Shown: positions 49,683-57,178 of the stretch, in pieces
Numbering within the stretch: position 1 is the stretch's first letter
Layout: every line of letters starts with the position of its first letter
Origin: Bacteroidales bacterium
GTDB taxonomy: Bacteria; Bacteroidota; Bacteroidia; Bacteroidales; UBA932
Assembly (NCBI GenBank): GCA_017445015.1
Contig: JAFSVL010000031.1
Coordinates: forward strand, 1 to 57,178
DNA length: 57,178 bases
Direction of reading: 5' to 3'
The notes under the pieces: generated by a model
Seen by the model: the letters and a program-made list of their open reading frames with translations, nothing else
Database searches by the model: none
Told to the model about the DNA's origin: nothing
Made by a program: the position numbers and the translations under genes

Positions 49683-51178
49683 AAGGTGTCGTCGATGTCG
49701 AGGTAAATGTGATAGAAGGCCTCGTCACCGAGTTTTGAGTAGCGTCCGACCAATGCCCGGATCTGCGTGAGCATATAACTGCAGGAACGCCGCCACTCTC
49801 CTTCCTCCGGCACCAGGCCATCCCGTGTCCGGGCAAAGTCGAGGAAACGCCAGTCAAGCCCCGCACGGTCGAGATAGCGGTTCAGCGCAGGGAAATCGGC
49901 AATCGACTGGAGTTCCGCCTTGTGCGCATCGAAGTATGCGGAAGCAAAGCGCATCGCCGTCGCCTTCCGCGTACAGGCGGTGTAGAAGGCCGTCGCGCGG
50001 GTCGTGTCCAGCGGCACGAAGACATCGGGGATGATGCCGCCGCGCTCCGCCTTCACGCTGTCCGCATCGAGCATTTCTCCATCCATATACCGGTTGTAAA
50101 GGTCGTCGGCATAACTGTCATAAGGCTTCTGGATGCAGCGGCCGGAGGGCGTATGGAAACGCGCCACCGTCAGCCGGATACCGGAGCCGTCGCTGAAATA
50201 GACCGGTTCCTGCACCAGTCCCTTGCCGAAACTGCGGCGGCCATAGACCGTGGCACGGCCGTTGTCCTGGAGCGCACCGGCAAAGATTTCGCTCGAAGAT
50301 GCGGAGTATTCATTCATCAGCAGGGCTACCGGCAGGGTCTTGAACGCCCCTTTCCCGCTGGCGTGGTACTCCTGGCGGGGATAGTGCAGACCCTCCATAT
50401 AGACGATGCTTTTCCCCTTTTCGAGAAAGAGGTCCGCCATCATCAGCGCCTGGTCAAGGAAACCGCCGGAATTGTCCCGCAGGTCCACGATCAGGCGGCG
50501 CATGCCCTCCCCTTTCAGGCGCACAAGGGCATCCGTGAACTCCCTGGCCGTATCGCGGGAGAATTTGGATACGCGCAGATAAGCCACCGTATCGGAAACC
50601 ATGAAAGCGGCATCGACCGAATGCACGGGAATCTTGCCGCGGGTAATCTCGAAGGGCACAGTCTCACGTCCGCGCTTGACCGTCACGGTGACTTTGGTGC
50701 CGGCGGGCCCGCGCATCAGGCGTACCATGCTGTCCTGCGGACATTTCACGCCCGCAATCACCTTGTCATCCACCTTCAGGATGCGGTCGCCGCTCTGGAG
50801 GCCGATTTTTTCCGAAGGGCCGCCCGGAATGACTTCGATGATGACCGCCGTATCCGCGGGGACATTGAACTGAATGCCGATACCCTCGAAATTTCCGGCC
50901 AGATCCCCGTCCGCCTCCTCCAGCTGCCGGGGCAGCATATAGACGGAATGCGGATCCAGCGACTGCAGGACGGCGGTCAGCGCAGCATCCGTCAGTTTCC
51001 CGAAATCGAGCGTATCCACATAGCGCGCATCGATCTGCGAAAGCGCAAGGTTCAGTTTCTGCCAGGCCGCGGCATCGGCGGCGATACGACGGTTCTGCGC
51101 GATTTTCTGCACGAGGGCCGCACCGAGCGCACCGATCAGCACGCCCAGCAGCGCTGCATACAAGGTCGTTCTTTTCAT
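49664..51178 (-). CDS. ctpA: S41-family carboxy-terminal processing protease
   Basis: The 504-residue protein has a signal anchor (residues 5-24), a PDZ domain (GIGIQFNV to about 165) and a protease domain with the catalytic serine in NEYSASSSEIFAGALQD (near 294) and lysine in GRRSFGKGLVQ (near 319). It cleaves C-termini of periplasmic proteins. It ends the operon that starts with the fimbrillin/FGE-like lipoprotein and overlaps the deaminase gene by four bases. Confidence 0.92.
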   Translation of the reverse strand: MKRTTLYAALLGVLIGALGAALVQKIAQNRRIAADAAAWQKLNLALSQIDARYVDTLDFGKLTDAALTAVLQSLDPHSVYMLPRQLEEADGDLAGNFEGIGIQFNVPADTAVIIEVIPGGPSEKIGLQSGDRILKVDDKVIAGVKCPQDSMVRLMRGPAGTKVTVTVKRGRETVPFEITRGKIPVHSVDAAFMVSDTVAYLRVSKFSRDTAREFTDALVRLKGEGMRRLIVDLRDNSGGFLDQALMMADLFLEKGKSIVYMEGLHYPRQEYHASGKGAFKTLPVALLMNEYSASSSEIFAGALQDNGRATVYGRRSFGKGLVQEPVYFSDGSGIRLTVARFHTPSGRCIQKPYDSYADDLYNRYMDGEMLDADSVKAERGGIIPDVFVPLDTTRATAFYTACTRKATAMRFASAYFDAHKAELQSIADFPALNRYLDRAGLDWRFLDFARTRDGLVPEEGEWRRSCSYMLTQIRALVGRYSKLGDEAFYHIYLDIDDTFHCAMN

Positions 51179-51579
51179 CCTACCTGTTCCACTTCAATAC
51201 CCGCACGGCGCAACAGTTCTATGCCGTCGGTGATGCGGTATTCGTCACGATATACAACGCGGCGGATACCCGCCTGGATAATCAGTTTCGCACATTCCAT
51301 GCAGGGAGAGGCCGTGACATAGAGCGTCGCACCGTCACTGCTGTTCCCGCTTTTGGCGATTTTGGAGATGGCATTCGCCTCCGCGTGGAGGACATAGGGC
51401 TTCGTGACCCCGTTCTCGTCCTCGCAGATATTCTCAAAGCCGGACGGCGTGCCGTTATAGCCGTCGGAAATAATCATCCTGTCCTTGACGAGCAGGGCAC
51501 CCACCTGCCGGCGCTTGCAATAGGAATTCTGCGCCCAGATGGACGCCATAGACATATATTTCTCGTCGAATTTGTTCAT
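51175..51579 (-). CDS. dCMP deaminase family protein (ComEB-like)
   Basis: The 134-residue protein carries the zinc and catalytic residues of cytidine/deoxycytidylate deaminases: HAEANAI (His65, Glu67) and PCMEC (Cys93, Cys96). It would convert dCMP to dUMP. It shares one base with the acyl-CoA synthetase gene and overlaps ctpA by four bases, so it is embedded in an otherwise envelope-related operon. Confidence 0.9.
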   Translation of the reverse strand: MNKFDEKYMSMASIWAQNSYCKRRQVGALLVKDRMIISDGYNGTPSGFENICEDENGVTKPYVLHAEANAISKIAKSGNSSDGATLYVTASPCMECAKLIIQAGIRRVVYRDEYRITDGIELLRRAGIEVEQVG

Positions 51580-53231
51580 CAGCGCGTATAGAGATAACGT
51601 TTGATGCTGCGCTTGGGCGTCCGCTCAAAGTCCTCCGGAATGAATTCCATCTTGCGGATCTGGGCATAGGCGGGCAGCTGGGCGTTGATTTTCGGCAGGC
51701 CCTCGACCAGACGCTGCTCCAGTTCTTCGCCGGTCAGACCGTCAAGTTCCCCCTGATGATAGTCCGGATAGACGATGGCGGTCAGGCCGCCCTGGTCTTC
51801 CACGACCAGGGAGTCCACCACATAGGTCACGTTGTTGATGACGGCCTCCAGTTCCTCCGGATAGATATTCTGGCCGGAAGGACCGAGAATCATACACTTG
51901 GAACGTCCCTTGAGGTACAGGAACCCGTCGGAATCCATGACGCCCATATCCCCCGTCTTGAACCAGTTGTCGTTGGTGAAGACCGCTTTCGTAGCGGCTT
52001 TGTCCTTATAGTAGCCCATAAAGACATTGTCGCCCTTCACCTGCACCTCGCCGGGAATCTTGGAGGGCTTGGGCGAATCGATGCGGACCTTGCAGGCGGC
52101 AATGCTCTGCCCGCAGGACCCCTTGCGGTTCCGCCACCATTTGGCATAGGTAATGATGGGACAGCACTCCGTCATCCCGTAGCCTACGGTAAAGGGGAAA
52201 TGAATCTTGCGCATGAACGCTTCCACCTCCGGATTGAACGCCGCACCTCCCAGGATAACCTCCTCGAAACGCCCCCCGAAGGCCTCGATCATCCCGTTGC
52301 GTATCTTCTTCTGGACGAACTGGTCCAGGATGGGCAGCTTCATAAACATCTTGTTGCGGTCCACGACGGGCTTGATCTGCGACTTGTACACCTTCTCGAT
52401 AATCAGCGGGACAGAGATGATGATGTCCGGATGGATCTCCCGGAAGGCCTGCAGGATAATCTTGGGACTTGGGATGCGAGTCAGGAAGTGGACATGCGCT
52501 CCGATGGAGAGTTCAAAGAGCATCTCGAACATCAGCCCGTACATGTGGGCGGACGGAAGCAGCGCCACCACCTCGGACTCACAGTTCATCTGGGGCTCCG
52601 CCTCCACCCTCGCGAAGCGGATGTTCGTATAGACATTGCGATAACTGAGCATTACGCCCTTCGAGAACCCGGAGGTGCCGGAGGTATAGTTGATGAGCGC
52701 CAGTTCGTCGGGGCTGTCCTCGTAGTAGCAGACATCATCCTTGGAAAAGCCGTCGGGGTAGAGGGTGTCAAAATCCTTCTGGACGGACTCACGGACATCC
52801 TGCATCGCCGCGTCCCGGGCATAAATAAAGTGGAAATTCTTGATCTGGACGATGACCTGCAGGCCCGGCATTTCAGATTCCGAAAGCCCCTCCCAGATGA
52901 CCTCGTCCACAAAAAGCACCTTCGACTCGCTGTGATTGACCAGATAATGGATGTTCCCCGCCTTGAATTCATGCAGGATAGGGACGGGGACGGCGCCATA
53001 GGTGAGCGCCGCCAGAAAACATACCCCCCAGTTCGCCTGGTTGCGGGAGCAGAGGGCCACTTTGTCCCCCCTCTGCAGGCCGCATTTTTCGAAACTCAGA
53101 TGCAGGAGCTTGATGCGTCGCGCCAGTTCGCTGTACTTGATGGTCGTACCTTGATAATTGGAAAGCGCATCGCGCTCCCAATTCTCCTTGAAACTCTGCT
53201 CGAAGAGCTTGTTGACGGATTGGAATTCCAT
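51579..53231 (-). CDS. AMP-dependent acyl-CoA synthetase
   Basis: The 550-residue protein is an ANL-superfamily adenylating enzyme with the P-loop-like INYTSGTSGFSKGVMLS, the YGMTECCPI motif, FKTGDMG and a C-terminal lysine region (GRSKCMILGPSGQNIYPEE). It should activate a long-chain fatty acid for lipid synthesis. It is coupled at both ends by one-base TAATG-type overlaps. Confidence 0.9.
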   Translation of the reverse strand: MEFQSVNKLFEQSFKENWERDALSNYQGTTIKYSELARRIKLLHLSFEKCGLQRGDKVALCSRNQANWGVCFLAALTYGAVPVPILHEFKAGNIHYLVNHSESKVLFVDEVIWEGLSESEMPGLQVIVQIKNFHFIYARDAAMQDVRESVQKDFDTLYPDGFSKDDVCYYEDSPDELALINYTSGTSGFSKGVMLSYRNVYTNIRFARVEAEPQMNCESEVVALLPSAHMYGLMFEMLFELSIGAHVHFLTRIPSPKIILQAFREIHPDIIISVPLIIEKVYKSQIKPVVDRNKMFMKLPILDQFVQKKIRNGMIEAFGGRFEEVILGGAAFNPEVEAFMRKIHFPFTVGYGMTECCPIITYAKWWRNRKGSCGQSIAACKVRIDSPKPSKIPGEVQVKGDNVFMGYYKDKAATKAVFTNDNWFKTGDMGVMDSDGFLYLKGRSKCMILGPSGQNIYPEELEAVINNVTYVVDSLVVEDQGGLTAIVYPDYHQGELDGLTGEELEQRLVEGLPKINAQLPAYAQIRKMEFIPEDFERTPKRSIKRYLYTR

Positions 53232-54496
53232 TATTTCCCGAATTGCAGCCGGATCAGGCCACCTTCATCCCAAAGCGCCACGCCGGGTCTATAAACCGCA
53301 TAATTGATTTTCTTGGAGGCAAATACCGGGTATTCCTCCATACGGGATGTCTCCAAGAAGGCCTTGACGGCATTTTCCGCCCCGATAACAATCCAGTTGT
53401 CCTTGACGGCATAGCAACTGTCGTCATTGAGCTGGAAAGCACTTCCCAGCAGCGCCGCCACAACCCCTTGATAAGGGTTACGGGCCGGTTCATGGTCCTT
53501 GAAACGGCTGCCGGCATGCACCGCCACCACCTTGAAGCGGGCAAAATGGATATAGGCAAATTCCTTGGGATTCACCATTTTGGCCCAGGCCAGCGCATCC
53601 TCATAGCCGGCGGCCGGCTTGCGGGAACGGGCCTTCAGGAAACGCTCATGACTGCGGCTGAACTGCTTCCAGGAAGAAACCGGAAGGTCAATCATGAAAT
53701 GCGTACGGCGGGACAGCAGCGGGCAAACCCGGCTCTGCTCCGGTTTGAGCGATGAAAACACATTCAGATAGAAAGCATCGTCATCCCCGGTCAAAGGGGC
53801 GATGTCGTAGGTGTTGGCATCTTCATCCGAAATGACGGTCCAGGCTGCGGCGCTTGCAAAGAAAGCACTCAGTTTTTTCCGGGTGACCAGGCCAGAGAGC
53901 ACCGTTCCCGGCAGTTTGGCGGCCTCCCCGTTGTTGAAGAACATCGTCACGCCCTTCGCAGCGGGAGCGTGGGAAAGCGCGTCCTTGAACCCCGCGGCAT
54001 CCAGCACGCTCTTTCCGCCGGCAAGGCTGTATTCCTGATGGTCCAGGGCCTGGTCCGAAGGGGTGAGGAACAGCACTTTGCGCCCCTCTTTCTCAAAAAC
54101 CTTCCCCTTCAGACCCTTCTCCGCCAGGGAGGCGGAAACCGCTTCCACGACCTCTGGGGCCGTATCCGTGCAGTCGATATACAGGCAGGGCCGCAGTTTC
54201 CCGTCCTGAAAGAAGGAAAGCAGTGCCCTGGAAGAGGCCAGCGGACCGAAATCCAGGGAATCCATCGGTTCTTTGGCATAGACCTGCGCCAGGCCGGCGG
54301 CACATTCGTTCAGGCAGAACACCGCAGGGGCGTCCTGAGGCACGAAAGAAAGGATGGCAAAGTCCGTCGCAAGGACATGGGCATCCTGCACGGGAAAGGA
54401 TTTGCGCTCATAGGAGCAGGAGACCGCCGCCGCAAACAGCGCGGCAAAGGCGACGATATTCAAAAATCTTCTCATATTCATCTGTAGGATTTGCAT
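53231..54496 (-). CDS. Lipoprotein of unknown function
   Basis: The 421-residue protein has a lipoprotein signal with the cysteine in FAAAVSCSYE. The mature part has a two-lobed pattern, with repeats of a 'Sxxxx DFAILSFVPQDAPAVF'-like start and a C-terminal lobe containing DDSCYAVKDNWIVIGAENAVKAFLE, which recalls the DUF3352 family, but I am not sure. The ATG at 54496 overlaps the upstream stop as TAATG. ATGs at 54481 and 54475 would give a more usual signal length. It lies between a surface-type lipoprotein and an acyl-CoA synthetase. Confidence 0.7.
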   Translation of the reverse strand: MQILQMNMRRFLNIVAFAALFAAAVSCSYERKSFPVQDAHVLATDFAILSFVPQDAPAVFCLNECAAGLAQVYAKEPMDSLDFGPLASSRALLSFFQDGKLRPCLYIDCTDTAPEVVEAVSASLAEKGLKGKVFEKEGRKVLFLTPSDQALDHQEYSLAGGKSVLDAAGFKDALSHAPAAKGVTMFFNNGEAAKLPGTVLSGLVTRKKLSAFFASAAAWTVISDEDANTYDIAPLTGDDDAFYLNVFSSLKPEQSRVCPLLSRRTHFMIDLPVSSWKQFSRSHERFLKARSRKPAAGYEDALAWAKMVNPKEFAYIHFARFKVVAVHAGSRFKDHEPARNPYQGVVAALLGSAFQLNDDSCYAVKDNWIVIGAENAVKAFLETSRMEEYPVFASKKINYAVYRPGVALWDEGGLIRLQFGK

Positions 54497-56970
54497 TACA
54501 GCGCAAGGCGGAAGCCGAGGTTCGATCCGTTCTCCCCCTGCTTTTTATAGGTACGGTAGGACACCGTGCAGAATTGTTCGGAACTGATATAGTCTCCCCC
54601 GCGCATGACGCGACGCTTGTTGGCATCATTGACGGGGCCGGTGGGATCGGTGCCCGAGGGGGCGGACGTTGACCAGTAATCGTTAACCCACTCATAGACA
54701 TTTCCGCTCATGTCATAGAAGCCCAGTTCGTTGGCCTGCCGTTCTCCATAGGGATGCGGCTGCTGCCTCACGGCCCCCGTCGTGTCGAGGCAGCACTTGG
54801 AATTGGCGGTGTACCAGGCCACATCCGCGAGCACATTGCCGCCGGAATAGGTATAACCCTGGCTCTGGTTGCCGCCGCGCGCGGCAAACTCCCATTCCGC
54901 CTCACTAGGCAGCCGGTAAGTGGAAGGAACCAGCCGGTTAAGCGCCGAAATATAGGTAAAGACGTCTTCCCAGCTGACACGGGTAACCGGACAATGGATG
55001 GCGATATCCATCGTGGGTGTAAAATTGGAGGGATCGGCATTCATCACGGCAATCCAGAGGGCGCGGGACAGTTCCGCCTCGGCCAGCCAGTAATCCTTGG
55101 TAAGGGTTACCGTCTTGCTGCCGCTGGTATATTGTCCGGCGGACACCTTGATGAAATCCAGGGTGACGCCGAAGAGATTCAACTGTCTGCGGTCAGCGGA
55201 AATCTGGGTCATGGAAGGCGGATAGCAGAAGGTGGTATCCGGATAAATCCAGTTCTGATACTTCTTCCAGTTCAGCGCTTTCTTATAGGTCTTCAGACTT
55301 TGCGCAGGAACGCCGAAACGGGCAGTGCCGATAAAACTGTCCGTCGCGATGACAGGAGGCGTCGTACCGAGGACATTGACATACTTGAAGGGGGTAAGCG
55401 CCGCACTGCCGACAGCAGTCACGGACGCCGGAAGGGTAATGTCCTCTCCGGTCGTTCCCGTACAGCCGCTGAACGCGGAAGCGCCGATGGTCAGCAGCCC
55501 TGCGCAAGGCTCCAGGTCCACCTTCTGCAACGCGGAGCAGCCGACAAAGGCATAGTCACCGACAGCGGTAAGCGCAGAAGGGAAGACGACGGACAACAGT
55601 CCGGTGCAGCTGCCGAAGGCATACTTGCCGACGGATGCGACGGTTGAAGGCAAATGTACGCGCTGCAGCGATGAACAGCCATAGAAGGCGTAATTGCCGA
55701 CGTTGAGCAGACCTTCAGAAAAATCGACCTCCTCCAGGGACGTACAGCCGTAGAAGCAGTTGACGCCCAGAGAGGTCACGCCGGCGGGAATCGAAACCGA
55801 CTCAAGTGAGATACAGTTGTTAAAGGTATTGTTGCCGATACTTGTTACCCAGACGGGAACGGCGATCCTTTGCAGGGAATGGCAGCCGTTAAAGGCCCCG
55901 TCAAAAGAAGTCACGCCGGAGAAATACACCGTTTCCATAAAGGAGGAAACCGGCTTTCCGACGAAGTACGTCCCGAAACTCCTGACCGCTTCCGCTTCCT
56001 CGGAACTGAGTTTTCCGTTCCGGTCCGTATCGAAATACTGCAGGCAAATCTTCCGCACCAGCGAATCCGCAAAAACAATGGAATCGGTAGGTTCGGGAAC
56101 AGGGATGAATTCACTGTCCTGGTACTCCAATCCCTCATCCACATCATCCAACGCTCCGAATACGGAACGGCGAATCGTGATTTCCTGGGGCAGGTCGAGC
56201 ACGGCGGACATGCGTGCCGTATAGAGCCGCACGGCCAAACCCTGGGCATGCGTCCCCGGCAACAGGGCCGCAAAATAATCCGTACCCGGGACAAAACCGC
56301 CCTGCGGGGCATTGACGATGACGGAATCCACAGCCCCTTCGACAGAGAGAAGTTCAGGCGTCCCGGCATCCGAGAAGCCCAGGCGGGCCGTTCCCGCAAG
56401 GGGAGTCCCGTCGCAGGAGGCAAAGACCACACGCACGACACCCTCCTGGACCACGGAGAAACGGGCGCCGCCGCAAACATTATAGAAGGCAAGGTCGGTA
56501 CCGCGGCTGCGGGCAACGGCGGGGAAGAACTTGTCGGCAAAAGAACCTTCGACCCCGGTCTGGAGATGTGGGAGGGTAAGCGTGACATGCTGACCGTCAA
56601 AACGGTTGCTCTCCTTATAGGGATATACCGCGACAAACCATGACTGCCCGACGGAAGCATCCATCCCGCCCGTTACGATATTGATGGAACCGGTAAACTC
56701 CGTCACAGGAACCGGCTCCTCATTGACGGAACTAAAGACGGCGGAAGCCTTGTTTCCGTAAAAAAGGCTGATCTGCTCACTGGGAGTCCACCAGATATCG
56801 ACGCCATTCGGCTGGATGGCGGTTTTAGAATCCCGTTTATCCGCCCAACGCGCCGTAAAGGTCATCTGTTCCCCTTGGACCGGCGGCATGAAGGCCTCCT
56901 GCGACCGCTCACAAGAAAACATAAGGAGCCCGCAGGAGAGGGCAACGAGCCATTTACATTTAACGTCCAT
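54496..56970 (-). CDS. Lipoprotein with fimbrillin-like, EF-hand, BspA-type LRR and FGE-like domains
   Basis: The 824-residue protein has a lipoprotein signal (Cys20 in LLMFSC), a fimbrillin-like region (about 35-290, with YPYKES and a FADKFFPAVARS stretch), an EF-hand loop (DTDRNGKLSSEE, 314-325), about seven BspA-type leucine-rich repeats (345-530, recurring AFxGCxSLxxVxLP) and a C-terminal formylglycine-generating-enzyme fold (605-824, with YRLPSEAEWEFAARGG, DMSGNVYEWVND and RVMRGGDY). Of the two FGE catalytic cysteines only the second remains (Cys801); the first position is Ser796. The FGE-like domain is therefore probably a binding or structural module. It is likely surface exposed. It heads a five-gene coupled operon. 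Confidence 0.85.
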   Translation of the reverse strand: MDVKCKWLVALSCGLLMFSCERSQEAFMPPVQGEQMTFTARWADKRDSKTAIQPNGVDIWWTPSEQISLFYGNKASAVFSSVNEEPVPVTEFTGSINIVTGGMDASVGQSWFVAVYPYKESNRFDGQHVTLTLPHLQTGVEGSFADKFFPAVARSRGTDLAFYNVCGGARFSVVQEGVVRVVFASCDGTPLAGTARLGFSDAGTPELLSVEGAVDSVIVNAPQGGFVPGTDYFAALLPGTHAQGLAVRLYTARMSAVLDLPQEITIRRSVFGALDDVDEGLEYQDSEFIPVPEPTDSIVFADSLVRKICLQYFDTDRNGKLSSEEAEAVRSFGTYFVGKPVSSFMETVYFSGVTSFDGAFNGCHSLQRIAVPVWVTSIGNNTFNNCISLESVSIPAGVTSLGVNCFYGCTSLEEVDFSEGLLNVGNYAFYGCSSLQRVHLPSTVASVGKYAFGSCTGLLSVVFPSALTAVGDYAFVGCSALQKVDLEPCAGLLTIGASAFSGCTGTTGEDITLPASVTAVGSAALTPFKYVNVLGTTPPVIATDSFIGTARFGVPAQSLKTYKKALNWKKYQNWIYPDTTFCYPPSMTQISADRRQLNLFGVTLDFIKVSAGQYTSGSKTVTLTKDYWLAEAELSRALWIAVMNADPSNFTPTMDIAIHCPVTRVSWEDVFTYISALNRLVPSTYRLPSEAEWEFAARGGNQSQGYTYSGGNVLADVAWYTANSKCCLDTTGAVRQQPHPYGERQANELGFYDMSGNVYEWVNDYWSTSAPSGTDPTGPVNDANKRRVMRGGDYISSEQFCTVSYRTYKKQGENGSNLGFRLAL

Positions 56971-56993
56971 ATCTTCAAAACAACCTTAACATG

Positions 56994-57001
56994 CAAAGGT
57001 A
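56994..57001 (-). promoter_or_regulatory. -7 box of the right-hand operon
   Basis: TACCTTTG on the minus strand lies 23 bp before the start of the multidomain lipoprotein gene. A TTTTG about 26 bases upstream is a weak -33 candidate. Confidence 0.6.
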
Positions 57002-57042
57002 ACAATTTTAGGGAAATATCGGGCAAAAGGAAAAATAAAGAG

Positions 57043-57082
57043 GGTGACTAATAAGCTATTATTGGTCACCTTCTTTTTTTTT
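57043..57082. terminator. Bidirectional-looking terminator at the right edge
   Basis: GGTGACTAATA (57043-57053) pairs with TATTGGTCACC (57060-57070) with one wobble. On the plus strand a long T-run follows; on the minus strand CTCTTTATTTTTCC follows. As no plus gene precedes it, it most likely ends a minus-strand gene lying beyond the window. The last 96 bases (57083-57178) show no gene. Confidence 0.65.
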
Positions 57083-57178
57083 GTGCGCGGACGCGAGCAT
57101 TGGCAGCTCGCCCCCGGAAGTTTCCGTTCGCTGCGCTCACTCCATCCCTCCCAACGTCTGCCGCGTCATCGCTATGCG

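Noticed and set aside
54496-55160. Active formylglycine-generating enzyme (sulfatase maturation)
   Set aside because: The first catalytic cysteine is replaced by serine, the protein is a lipoprotein with adhesin-like modules, and no sulfatase gene is nearby.
1-57178. CRISPR array, rRNA operon or prophage
   Set aside because: I saw no regularly spaced short repeats, no rRNA-like sequence and no phage structural or integrase genes.

Overview
The window looks like a chromosomal segment of a GC-rich, anaerobic Bacteroidales bacterium, probably gut-associated and uncultured. The evidence is a set of Bacteroidetes-type promoters (TTTG at about -33 and TAnnTTTG at about -7). Family markers agree: a putative-porin outer-membrane protein, an ExbB/ExbD/ExbD cluster, a BspA-like/fimbrillin lipoprotein, a MauE/DoxX-like membrane protein, and a metY-cysK pair beside an Lrp regulator. 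Most genes are visibly GC-rich. The left end (about 0.3-4 kb and 6.4-9.6 kb) is visibly AT-richer and carries defence-type genes, which suggests acquired DNA. Species-level identity cannot be given from sequence reading alone.

Left accessory part (1-9.66 kb): the end of an unidentified gene, a KAP-family P-loop NTPase, two unknown small genes, a strong small-RNA candidate, a nucleotide-sugar 4,6-dehydratase, an Abi-alpha-type protein, and an RloA/RloB (AbiL-like) ATPase/Toprim-like pair. The leader and promoter of the dehydratase gene occur twice, as direct repeats that flank the Abi-alpha gene. The second copy carries a 133-bp insert with inverted-repeat ends. This is the most unusual architecture in the window.

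Envelope polysaccharide and stress genes (9.7-14.4 kb, minus strand): a PseB/CapE-like dehydratase, a UDP-sugar 6-dehydrogenase, RfbC, then rubrerythrin, superoxide dismutase and a Blc-type lipocalin, tightly packed as one run. The leader has a palindrome at the predicted transcription start and competing hairpins. Next come an ion-pumping pyrophosphatase and a tRNA-Gly(GCC), followed by a densely folded intergenic element.

Electron transfer (17.2-22.15 kb): five overlapping minus-strand genes in the order HdrC-HdrB-HdrA-HdrC-(cytochrome b/HdrD fusion). The order resembles sulfur-oxidising (sHdr) operons, but the last subunit is membrane-anchored. It is probably a membrane complex exchanging electrons between a soluble carrier and the quinone pool; the substrate is unknown.

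Housekeeping core (22.3-49.7 kb): hisS, cysK, metY, an Lrp regulator, sppA, folP, tmk, a MauE/DoxX-like gene, a CPBP protease, a sugar nucleotidyltransferase, ftsB, a porin, a lytic transglycosylase, a LolC/E-type permease, an rRNA methyltransferase, SRPBCC and NUDIX genes, queA, dprA, tatD, exbB-exbD-exbD, asnS, udk and a TonB-like gene. A palindromic intergenic repeat occurs at 23.7 and 48.2 kb with a degenerate copy at 29.2 kb. Several promoters sit so close to start codons that nearly leaderless mRNAs are expected.

Right end (49.7-57 kb): a translationally coupled minus-strand operon made of a fimbrillin/EF-hand/BspA-LRR/FGE-like lipoprotein, an unknown lipoprotein, an acyl-CoA synthetase, a dCMP-deaminase-family enzyme and a CtpA protease.
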